Part shown: positions 48,934 through 60,145 of the stretch, piece by piece
Numbering within the stretch: the stretch's first letter is position 1
Layout of the letters: every line of letters starts with the position of its first letter
Source: Lathyrus oleraceus
Taxonomy: Eukaryota; Streptophyta; Magnoliopsida; Fabales; Fabaceae
Assembly (NCBI RefSeq): GCF_024323335.1
Contig: NC_066581.1
Location: forward strand, 38,974,199 to 39,038,198
Reading direction: 5' to 3'
DNA: 64,000 nucleotides
Notes under the pieces: model-generated
The model's database searches: none
What the model was told of the DNA's origin: nothing
Seen by the model: the letters and a program-made list of their open reading frames with translations, nothing else
Translations under genes and position numbers: made by a program

Positions 48934-51900
48934 TGTAGCGGTGTATTCGTTACTATATGATCTATTGATTAAATCATAAGCAAAGTATACAATAAACATA
49001 GAGTCGCCACCGCACTTTTATTTATCCTAAGGACTGGCTAAAAAGCGAACAAAAACCTAAGAAGTTTTACTCGTAGAAAACCAATAAAAGATCAGAGATC
49101 GGGGTAAGGGGTAAATTACGCAATGGGAAGGTGTTAGGCACCCAATGCGTCCTAGGTACTCCTAGGGAGCCCTTTTCACACTTGTTGTATAAAAAATGTT
49201 TATTTGTTTTGACATATTGTGCAAACACGAATGGGATGATGAGAAAAGAATGTACAAGTTAATTATTTTTGTGTTCGAACGGATGAACCCGTTGCCTACG
49301 TACCTTCCATCAAAGGTAAGGATCAAAACGCCGTAGTTCGGCTAAAAATTTCCAAAAGTTAGTGGATTCATTTTAAAACAATAGCACTAAGGCTTTTCAT
49401 TACCAATGGGAGAATACTCAACCTGAATCAACAATCCACCATGCGAGGACGGCTTCAACATACTAGTGAGGGGTTAACCCTATAATAAGTATGGAAGACT
49501 TACAATCAACTCACTAAGGATAGGAAGGAATTACATCAACCACTATGGTAATTGAAACCTACGGCTAATGCTTAGAAAACTTAACAAAACATGGACTAAG
49601 CCACAAAATCATTTGAATGGGTGAAGTTATTTGGATTATTTACAAAAAGGTCAAAGTATGATTAAAGTCAATTCAAAATGAAGTATTTACAAAAATAAAG
49701 TTTGGAAAATCATGGACTTAAGGTCCAAGTTTCTAATTTGGAAAGAAGGTGAGAATGTTTGCACAACACTTATTTCAAAGTTTTAAAACATGTGTGAAAA
49801 GGTAGGACACAATGGGATGAATGAAATGGTGGAGTGTAAACTTTTTAGAAGGTTCACCTCTTGAAATCATATAGAAGATGATTCAAATGTGTCCTTAGGA
49901 ATAGGCTACAAATGAGCAATAATATGAACATGGTAACAGATGAAAGTAAAAAAAAGCGGATACTGGATGCCACTCAATGGTCTTATACCTGTCTCCTAAA
50001 ACAAGTAAGGATATCAGAAGCCACTCTATGGACTTACACTAATCTCCATCAGAACAAACAAAAAAAACAAAACAGGGAAGTCAACTGCCAATCTATCTGG
50101 ACTTATGTTAACCTCCACAGTATGATCCTAGGAATACAAATGCCACATCACAGGGACTTACAATGAATCCTCACATACAACAACAATGCTCAAGGCAATG
50201 GGTATGAGTGACCAATGAGGTCTTACACTCTACCCCTTCCATGTCATAGGAACAAAAGCCAATCAATATGGACTTACAATTGTCCTCAATGGGAAAACAT
50301 CAATGTCACAAGGACAAAAGAAATGATCATGCACTAATGGCAAACAAAGATGATAAATGCACAATGGCAATCAATGATAGTAAATGCACAATGGCAATCA
50401 AGTAATCATGTATAAATGAATCAAGTAATCAATAACATAAATTCAAGTAGCACACACTATAACCATTCAATGAGGCTCAAGCAAAAGGGTTTGACTATGA
50501 AAGTCCACTGTAAGAGGTAAGTGTCGCTCTTAACCTTGCCATTGAGGGGCTAAGGTGAAGTAGATGAAAGGATATGAGGGGTGTGCCTCATTGCTTCTAT
50601 CTCAGGTCCGAGAGAGCATGTAAATATAAGAATGTGGGGGAGTTCAGAAAGATGGAACTCTTTCCCCAATTAGACTCGATAGATCTTGGGCTTGGATCTC
50701 AATGCTACAACCATGAAATGGGAGCAAGGAGAAGACTCACAGAATAGTGGGAGATAGGCTACTTATCTCTTTGATCCACCAATTGCCTCAAATGAGGACT
50801 TTTCCTGCTTGGGACAAATATAAACACACACAAGCATTGCCTCTTAAGGAGGACTTCAGACAGTTTGCCCGGTCAAATAACGGACCGGGTCTCCAGACTA
50901 CATGAAGAAGAAGGTGCAATACCTCAATGCTAATTGCTTATAAGCAAAGCAATGCAAGTTCAAAGAACTAAGCAACTAAGGGTACCTGAAAAAGTCAAAC
51001 AGAATCAGCATCCCAACATAAACAAAACAATAACATAAGAATCAACCAATGTACAATCAAACAATAATGTGCATAGCACAAAGCTCAATGTGAACCAACA
51101 TCCTACAAAACAGCCACATTAGTTTACAAGTCAAGTAAGATAATCCCAAATGTGAAACAATTCCTTTAATCATTAACTCCTTAACCTGAAAAGCCAAAAA
51201 CAACTTCAAATGTAAGTAATAAGACCACTAGGACTAGCCTAGGGTCCAAAAGAAGGAAAAATCCTAAAACAGCAACCAATTCATGATCAAAGTCAAGCTA
51301 TTTCAACAACAAAGGGATCCCAATTGGTCCCATATCCAAAATATGTACACATTTCAATCTATGCAACATGTAAGGCAAAGTGAACAACCATGGATCATAT
51401 AAGAGCAACCAGCAAGATCAAATCCAAATAAATGCCAAAATGGATCCAAAAATCCCACAAAAATTATATCCTAAACAGAGGACATTCAACAAGCCACCTA
51501 TAAATTTTCAAGCAATTTGGATAAAAGGAGCTATAGGAATTAATTCAACATGACAAAGCATGCAAAAACACAATCAAATGAAGTCCAAAAATGTACATCA
51601 ATTTCAATCCAATGGTAAACAGTGATGGTAAATGGGAAATTAGTAGGACCAAAGCTAAATGCAAGCTTAATGTGTTAGGAACTACCCTATCAATTTTCAT
51701 GTGCATAGGATTAAGGATGTGGATTTGGCAACATATATACAAAAGGTTACACAAGTAAAGCCCTAAAATGCTAGGCAGCAAGAAAAAATCCTAATCAATT
51801 AGGAAACGGATTATAAAAATCCACAAAAATTACAGTGAATGTTAACATGTTAATTGTGTCACATGCAAAAAATTAAGGCCATAGGCCAAGGGGAAGCATG

Positions 51901-54542
51901 GCAAAAAATTCAGGGAACTCAACATATCACATTATATCACATTTTGTCACACTCAAGTTCAATAAATCGTATATCAAAAACCAGAAGGCCAAAAATTACA
52001 AAACCTATGCCAAAAATTCCAGGAGAGAGTTAAGAACCTACACCTAAAATTTCATGTCATTTGGATTATGTATGGTGATTTTACACTTAAGATGGCGAGA
52101 CATGTGAATTTTGTGTACATTGGAAAAATCTCTATGGCAATTAAATTTTTTACCAAGCAACATTTTATTTTTTGATTCTATAAAAAAGTAGAGAAAAAAA
52201 GAAGATTAACAAAAAAAATCTTGATTTATTTGGATTAATAATGATCATTATATGATTTTTAGAAGTTTCTAAATAATTATTGAAATTTATTTAATTTGTA
52301 TGTGGATTAATTAATTAGTGGTACAGTGAATTAATTATGGAATTACTCTACTGTTACAGCAAATGACAATACCGTGAACTCTATAGCCAGTGCCAAAACG
52401 CATGGCTTAACTAAACGACGTGGCGGCTTGCGATTAGCTGGATCCGGCGCCAAAACACAATTCGAAACTGGAACGTGAGAAGCATGGATCAAACAGAAAC
52501 AAAATTCCAGAAAAACTTCTTCTTCTTCGCGTAAACGTTCTTCATCACTCGCAAACCCGGTTATGAGCAAACGTCCACCAAATTTCATGAGCCTTACGCC
52601 GTTGGAATCGTCTCACCGAGTACAACAACAATATGCCAACGAAAATTCCTAGTTCCTATCGTACCGCACAGATCGAGCGAAAGAAGATTTCGCATCAAAG
52701 TGTAAATTCAAGATTGCTCTCTCTAAACTTAACGATTTTCGATTCCATAAAGTGCTGCATGATCTACAAGGTGTACTCTACAAGAACCACACAACGATTT
52801 TGAGAATGGTGATAGTCGAATCCGAACCTTTTCGAGGAGCAGTACCGGAATCGGCGAGTTTCGGAGCTCCAATGGTGAAAACAGCAGCAGTACGATGCGT
52901 AGGGAGCTGATGGGAATGCGCTTCGTAGCTCAAAAGTGCTTCAGATTGTAGAATTCTTCAACTGTCATGAACTCGTTCTTGCTTCAACAGCTGCACTTTC
53001 TTGATGCCATGGCCATGATTAAGTGAAAACAGATCCAAAATAGTGCTCCTGGAAGATGATTATCACAATAAAAAACACAAAGGATCAAGCAATTCAAAGA
53101 AAAATTGAAAAAAGTGTGATGAAGAATTGTGAGATTTTGAGAGAGTTTGTGAGATTTTCTTGAGATTTTTCTGTTAGATTTCTGAATTGTGATTGCAAAT
53201 TGTGATTCGTGTTGTAGTTTCTGTTAGAGATTATCTATATATACCAAGCTCCTAATCCAACTATAAACATGATTAGTGAAAAAAAATGGTAATTAGTGAA
53301 AATTGGCTTATGTGTGAATTTGGCCCTTATGCCCTTCCTCTAAACCAGTCCATATCAGTCCAATTTTTTGATTCAAGCAAGTCCAAAATATCATATATGA
53401 TGTGTAGAAACAAGTCCCCTCTCCATTGACCATGTACTTTGCAAATTCACCATGTCATGGTAATGTCATGTATTTTCAAGTCCATTTCAAAAGCTAGATA
53501 TCAAACCATGAGGCCTAGCCATGTTGTGAATATTCCAACAATTTTCAAATACCATTTATGAAGTGTTGCAAAAATCCCCACTCAAAAATTCCAATTATTT
53601 CACAAGTTGGACGATTTTGCCCCTGGTTCATTTAACAGTCCAGTTGAAATTTGACCTTTTGCATTGACCACTTTTGAAGAAATCCAATTATGCACCATGA
53701 AAGTACATGTCAAATGGAGTTTGTGCATATAAAGAACTTCCAATTTGGACAATCCATGTGGAAGTTATGGCCTCCTGATTACGGGTCTTTTTGAAATTCA
53801 CTGAGCCATATCTTGCAAACCACACATGGGATTTTCAAGTTCTTGGACTTTTTGGAATGGTGAGAACAAGATCTTCAACTTTCATGTTGGACACATTTTG
53901 ATTTGAAGCTTTTATCATGAAGTTATCTTGAGGGGAAAAACTTTCCATTTTGGGCAGCTGAGATCACAGGTCCACTTGCCATTTTGGGAAACTTTCTGTC
54001 TGACCTCAATTCCTTCAACCTTGACCTTTGAAATGTCAAATAGGACTTGTATGGACATGAATGAGGTCTTTCTAACCATCTCACACCTTCCAAATCCTGA
54101 TTAAATGCACAGTTGACCACAATTGACTTTTGTTGACTTTTCTTGATTGGGCCATGTTCTGATGAATTCCAAGTCTCTTTCAATTGAGATCTTGCTTCCA
54201 AATGATATCACAAGTTATATGAACTCTTTATGAATGATCATGGTGTCCAGATTCTTCAGGAATGGCCACCATTTATTGCTCAAGGCCTGATTTGACTGTT
54301 TGACTGATGATTGCTTCAGCTGCAAGCAACAAAGTTAGACGACAATATTTTTGTACTTTTGGTTAGTGAACATATGAAAAGCGATGATATACAAATGCGA
54401 TACATGCTTGGTGATCAAGAATCACACTCACAAGGTATCCCACCCACTAGGAGGGAAACTAGGGTATGCATTGATCCTTGAGGCCATGATATGATATGAT
54501 ATGGGCCATGAGGGATCTTAGGGCCAAAATTGGGGTCTTACA
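48934..54542 (-). repeat. Ogre A 5' LTR (5609 bp)
   Basis: Near-identical to the 3' LTR at 35529-41139, with a matching TATA-like element at 53235-53243. It abuts the CTCGG duplication at 54543. Confidence 0.95.
53235..53243 (-). promoter_or_regulatory. TATA-like element, Ogre A 5' LTR
   Basis: TATATATAG on the minus strand, about 1.3 kb from the LTR start. As the 5' LTR copy it is the one able to drive a full-length transcript. Confidence 0.55.
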
Positions 54543-54547
54543 CTCGG
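54543..54547. other. Target duplication CTCGG of Ogre A, right copy
   Basis: Matches 35524-35528. Confidence 0.95.
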
Positions 54548-57500
54548 CAAACCAGAAACAAAATCCATACTGATACTATCCCACTTCCACTCTGGAATAG
54601 CCAACGGTTGCATTAGCCCAGACGGCTTCTGATGCTCAATCTTCGACTTCTGACAAGTCAAACAGGAATAAACAAAACTCGCAATTTCTCTTTTCATTCC
54701 CGGCCACCAAAATAACTTTTTCAAATCATGATACATCTTCGTAGCTCCAGGATGAATACTCAAACTACTACGATGTCCTTCTTCCAGAATACTCTTCTTA
54801 AGTTCAGTAACATCTGGAATACACACCCGATTACCAAATTTCAAAACACCATTCTCATCAACTCTGAATTCACCACCTTGACCTTGATTCACTAAAGTCA
54901 ACTTATCAACCAAAAGCATATCAGATTTCTGACCCTCTCTAATCTCATCCAGAATACTACTCGTTAACTTCAACATTCCCAATTTAACACTATTGTGAGT
55001 ACTCTCACACACCAAACTCAAGTCTCTAAACTGCTCAATCAAATCCAATTCCTTAACCATTAACATAGACATATGCAATGATTTCCGACTCAATGCATCA
55101 GCCACTACATTTGCTTTACCCGGATGGTAATTCAAACCAAAATCATAATCCTTCAGAAATTCTAACCATCTCCTCTGTCTCATATTCAGCTCTTTCTGAT
55201 CAAACAAATACTTTAAACTTTTATGGTCACTGAAAACTTCAAATCTTGACCCGTACAAGTAATGCCTCCATAACTTCAGAACAAATACCACAGCTGCCAA
55301 CTCTAAATCGTGTGTCGGATAGTTCCTCTCATGAACCCTCAGCTGTCTCGAAGCATAAGCTATAACCTGCTTATTCTGCATCAACACACCACCTAAACCC
55401 AACAATGAAGCATCATAATAAACCTCGAATAGTTCCGACGAACTCGGTAATATCAGGATAGGAGCAGTAGTCAACCTTTTCTTTAACTCTTGGAAACCTT
55501 CTTCACATTTCGAGTCCCAAACAAACGCTTGCCCCTTTCTAGTCAACATCGTCAACGGTAACGCCAACTTAGAAAATCCCTCAATGAATTTCCTATAATA
55601 ACCTGCAAGTCCAAGAAAACTCCTTATCTCAGAAACTGACTTCGGAGCTTCCCACTTAGATACCGCTTCTATCTTAGAAGGATCAACAGCAACACCACCT
55701 CTTGAAATTACATGACCAAGAAAACTAACTTCTTCTAACCAAAATTCACACTTAGACAGTTTAGCAAATAACTTCTTTTCTCGGAGAACTTCTAAAACCA
55801 CTCTCAAATGCTCAGCATGCTCTTCTTCAGATTTCGAATACACCAAAATGTCATCAATAAACACTACCACAAACTTGTCTAGGTACGGATGGAAAATCCT
55901 ATTCATATACTCCATAAATACTCCAGGCGCATTAGTCACACCAAAAGGCATTACAGAATACTCATAATGTCCATACCTTGTTCTGAAAGCAGTCTTCTGA
56001 ATATCTTCAGTTTTCACACGTATCTGATGATACCCAGATCTCAAATCTATTTTGCTGAACACACTAGCACCAACCAATTGATCCATTAAATCATCAATCC
56101 TCGGTAAAGGATACCGATTCTTGATCGTCACTTTATTCAGTTGCCTGTAGTCCACACACAACCTCATAGTACCTTCTTTCTTCTTAACCAATAACACTGG
56201 AGCACCCCACGGTGACACACTCGGACGAATAAATTTCTTATCCAACAAATCTTCCAACTGACTCTTCAATTCAGTCAACTCAACAGCAGACATACGGTAC
56301 GGAGCCATCGATATTGGCCTAGTACCAGGTACCAAATCAATCGAGAACTCAACTTCACGCTCTGGCGGTAATTCATTCACTTCTTCCGGAAACACATCAG
56401 GAAAATCACACACCACAGCGAGATCGCCAATCACCAGTTTATCTTTAGCTTCCAAAGTCGCTAACAGCATAAACAACTCCGCCCCATCAGCTACTTCCTC
56501 ATTCACCTGCCTTGCTGATAGAAACAAACTCTTTCCTTCTTCAATCTCAGGAAAAATCACAGTCTTATCAAAACAATTGATATAGACTCGGTTAAACACC
56601 AACCAGTTCATTCCCAAGATAACATCAATCTGCACTAGTGGAAGACACACAAGGTCTATCCCAAAATCTCTACCAAAAATACTCAAAGGACAATTCAAAC
56701 AAACTGACGTAGTAGTCACTGAACCCTTCGCAGGAGTATCAATCACCATACTACCATACATCTCAGATATCTCTAATTTAAGTTTCACAGCACAATCCAA
56801 AGATATAAAGGAATGAGTAGCACCGGTGTCAATAATAGCTACAAGAGGAAAGCCATTAATATAACACGTACCTCGGATCAAACGATCATCTGCAGAAGTC
56901 TCAGAACCCGATAAAGCAAAGACCTTGCCTCCTGACTGATTCTCTTTCTTCGGCTTAGGACACTGTGGACTGATATGACCCACTTCTCCACAGTTGAAAC
57001 AAGTCACAGTCTTCAACCGACACTCTGCAGCCAAATGACCACCTTTTCCACACTTGAAACACTTCATCTCAGCACTGGTACACTCATGAACACGATGTCC
57101 AGCCCGACCACATCTGTAACACTTAACAGGAGCACTAGAGTCTCCCCCACTAGGCCTCTTCATCCCACTCTGCCTCTGGAAACCTTTGCCAGCTGCATAC
57201 GGTTTCCCACGATCAATCTGATTCTTACCTTTCCTATCAACCCTTTGCTGATAGCTCTCTGCTCTAGCCTTGGAATCCTGTTCGAAAATCCTGCAACAGT
57301 CAACCAAATCAGAAAACACCCTGATCCGCTGATATCCAATAGCCTGTTTGATCTCGGGACGCAGCCCGTTCTCAAACTTCACACACTTAGAAAATTCTCC
57401 AGCAGCCTCACTATAGGGAGTATAATACTTTGACAGCTCTGTGAACTTAGCAGCATACTCTGTAACAGACTTGTTACCCTGCTTCAATTCCAAGAATTCT

Positions 57501-57898
57501 ATCTCTTTCTTCCCTCTAACATCCTCTGGAAAATACTTCCTCAGGAATCTCTCCCTGAACACAGCCCAAGTGATCTCAGCATTCCCAGCAGTTTCCAACT
57601 CAGTGCGGGTAGCAACCCACCAATCATCAGCTTCTTCTGACAGCATATGCGTACCGAACCTGACTTTCTGGTTTTCGGCACACTCAGTCACTCGGAAGAT
57701 CCTCTCAATCTCCTTCAACCACTTCTGAGCACCATCTGGATCGTATGCTCCCTTGAACATTGGAGGATTGTTCTTCTGGAACTCACTCAGTTGACGAGCA
57801 GCTCCCATTCCCACAACATTCGGATTTCCTCCAAGTACTCCAGCTAGCATACCCAGAGCCTCAGCAATCGCAGCATCATCTCTACCTCTTCCAGCCAT
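54543..57898 (-). pseudogene. Element E gag-pol, N-terminal 1118 codons, interrupted
   Basis: The polyprotein of chromovirus E from gag to the start of the integrase core. ATG at 57898 ([18 protein letters not shown]) is the first ATG after the PBS. Gag has the conserved block [20 protein letters not shown] and three CCHC zinc knuckles at residues about 260-273, 280-293 and 300-313; three is more than the usual one or two. Aspartic protease DTGATHSF has D at about 357. Reverse transcriptase FIDDIL has D at about 682 and 683. RNase H YYDAS has D at about 829. The integrase HHCC finger ends CLTCQ near 1079-1083, and the first catalytic D (MDFVSGLP) is at about 1112, seven codons before the Ogre A insertion. 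This portion itself has no stop or frameshift that I see. Confidence 0.93.
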
Positions 57899-58007
57899 CT
57901 CTATTCTGAAACCCAAACAAACTAAAACAATAAGTACTGATAGGGTTACTCGACACCTATCCCGTACAGGGGAAACAGAATAATTACGACTCGACTCGAC
58001 CGACTAT

Positions 58008-58019
58008 GCTCTGATACCA
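58008..58019 (-). other. Primer-binding site of element E
   Basis: TGGTATCAGAGC on the minus strand, four bases from the 5' LTR; complementary to initiator-Met tRNA. The 125-bp leader between LTR and gag holds nothing else recognisable. Confidence 0.9.
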
Positions 58020-59242
58020 CTAATGTAACACCCTTCTAAATACCCAAATATTTAATTAAAATAATAACATATCAATCAGAGTAATTATGCCCCGAAGGGT
58101 GTCACACAATCAATTCACAACAATTATCAAAATATCATGTCATGCTCCTTTATTAAATCAAAATAAGACTCTTTTGCATAATTCGCAGCGGATACAAAAC
58201 ATCGACATTCAAATCATGTACTACATTACATGTAAAATTGATCAACAACTAAATTAAAACATAGTCAAACATCCCCTCCCGATGTTACATCTACCAGAGC
58301 ATGACCCACTAAGGACGACACTAGACTCCATAGCACTAGCTTCTACTCAACTCACTGCTCGTTACCTGAAAAATAGTTGTAAGGGTGAGTTCCTCAATCA
58401 ATATAATAAGCATTATAGAACAACATGTAATGCTAAGTAAATAACACATCAATTCACCCTAATCAGACTACGCACTCAGCAACGGCAATATCCGTTCAAA
58501 CATCATATTCAACAGTAACATATAGCATATGTATAATCTCAACCATACTCAACATCCACAACACAACACATAACACACATATAATACTGGAATACATCCA
58601 TTCATATTATATGCCATACATTCATTATGAAATGAGACTCCACACATGCGGTACCGACTATTCTTGAACATACAGTTCAAGCTCACCGATCAAATCCAGA
58701 TACGGCTACTGAGCTCACTAGTCCCACTCATTTGAGATCTAATGACTCACTCACCAATTCCTCACCATGGGAATTAGCTACAGCCCCGAAGGCTAGACTA
58801 TGCAAGCTAATCATCTAGCATGCAAACATCAACAACAAATCCACAATGATTCACTCACTAATTCCTCACCATGGGAATTAGCTACAGCCCCAAAGGCTAG
58901 AATATGCATGCTAATCACCTAGCAATGCAACAACGACAGCAACAATTCAATAATAGACATAAGCTCACACTCTAAGCCATAAAACAGTCTATTCACAATG
59001 CATACATAACTGATACATTCACAGCATCATGCTTATCATCACACATTATTAATACATTTTATCACAAAAGCATATCACATCATGCCACATAATCAAATAC
59101 AGTATTAGCACATTCTACTAATACCTATACTACTCAAAACAACGGGAAATGATCCCTGCTACATATTACATCAGCTAAGTACATCACTCAGCCTAACAAC
59201 CAAAAACTGCACAACAACCGCACAGAAAAATCACAATTCTGC

Positions 59243-59525
59243 CCATACGCGTATTGCCTATGCCCATACGCGTATTGCCCAAACCTGACCAAGTCCATAC
59301 GCGTACTGCCCACTTTCATACGCGTATTGCGCATTTCCTCGCCCAACCCATACACGTATCACCTGTCTCATACGCGTATGCTACGCGTAACAATCCCCCA
59401 TTACGCGTACCAACAGAGACCAATTTACGTTCAAACTATCGTCTTCCTCATCCATACGCGTAAGGCTTCCTCCATACGCGTACCAGCCATCTCATACGCG
59501 TATTGCCTAGTGCCATACGCGTATG
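59243..59525. repeat. Cluster of CATACGCGTATTGCC motifs, 5' LTR of E
   Basis: Twelve copies of ATACGCGTAT or half forms; one reads ACACGTAT. See the equivalent cluster at 33562-33851. The core ACGCGT fits the plant CGCG-box (VCGCGB) bound by CAMTA factors; a role is inference. Confidence 0.9.
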
Positions 59526-60007
59526 ACCAGAAACCAGAACTTTCAGATCTGCAATGGCTTTCTCTGCTACGGGATCTATCCAATTTACCCTTCCACAGTC
59601 CAAATTTCACACAATATTACACATAACTCATTCATCTCATCTAACACGAATCATACATTTTCGATTTCACAAATTGTTAACCTTTCTACCTCTAATTCCT
59701 ACGAATTTCTCATCAATCATCACCCAAATTCGTTCATCAAATATTCTACCATTTTCAGCATGCATCAATCAAATCAGAGGTAAAACAATAGTTTCTTACT
59801 ACCCAGTACATATCATCCCATAATACCCGTTAATCGATGATAAACTCCCCTTACCTGAGTTAATCCGGCAGTCTCTGAGCTCCAAGCTTTCCTTTCCTTC
59901 AACCTTCGTTCTCTGGCTTTTTGCCCTTTTCCCTTTTCTGCCTCTTTTTCCCTTTTCACGTGAAAATAACCTTTTTTCCAAAAATGGGATTTTTCTCAAT
60001 TCCAATT

Positions 60008-60016
60008 TATATATAT
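60008..60016 (-). promoter_or_regulatory. Possible TATA element, E 5' LTR
   Basis: TATATATAA on the minus strand, about 125 bp into the LTR and AT-rich around it. Weak call: the surrounding 200 bp contain many AT runs. Confidence 0.3.
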
Positions 60017-60140
60017 TTTCCGAATAATAATAATAATCCAAAAACATAATAATAATAAAATTTCCAATTATTTAATTAAATTAATAAATAAATTATTAAC
60101 CCAATTTAAATAATTATTTTATTATTATCGGGGTGTTACA

Positions 60141-60145
60141 CTAAA
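60141..60145. other. Target duplication CTAAA of element E, right copy
   Basis: Matches 32345-32349; Ogre B 3' UTR resumes here. Confidence 0.92.

Larger units (their letters stand above)
35529..54542 (-). mobile_element. Ogre A, young non-autonomous Ogre (19.0 kb)
   Basis: Complete insertion with 5.6-kb LTRs, PBS, polypurine tract and 5-bp duplications. The 7.8-kb interior keeps only a leader, the last 110 or so codons of pol and a 5.3-kb 3' UTR; ORF1, gag, protease, reverse transcriptase, RNase H and most of integrase are deleted. It must have been mobilised by proteins of an autonomous Ogre, because the two LTRs differ at only about 26 sites by eye over 5.6 kb (0.5 percent). It is the latest insertion in the window. 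Confidence 0.95.
32350..60140 (-). mobile_element. Tekay/Del-type chromovirus E, complete but split by Ogre A
   Basis: A full Ty3/gypsy chromovirus: 2117-bp LTRs on both ends, initiator-Met-tRNA PBS, one gag-pol frame with a C-terminal chromodomain, a polypurine tract and a perfect CTAAA duplication. Without the 19-kb Ogre A insertion it is about 8.8 kb. The LTRs differ at about a dozen sites by eye (0.5-0.6 percent), so insertion is recent. It is disabled by Ogre A in the integrase and by a nonsense codon at 35001-35003. Clade assignment to Tekay rests on the chromodomain, PBS and gag-pol layout, not on a tree. Confidence 0.92.
58024..60140 (-). repeat. Element E 5' LTR
   Basis: 2117 bp, TGTAACACCCCG to GAAGGGTGTTACA on the minus strand. 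It differs from the 3' LTR at about a dozen sites by eye, mostly transitions. Confidence 0.94.

Noticed and set aside
56975..57728. Plus-strand frames opposite gag of element E
   Set aside because: Shadows of the minus-strand gag frame, which has clear motifs.
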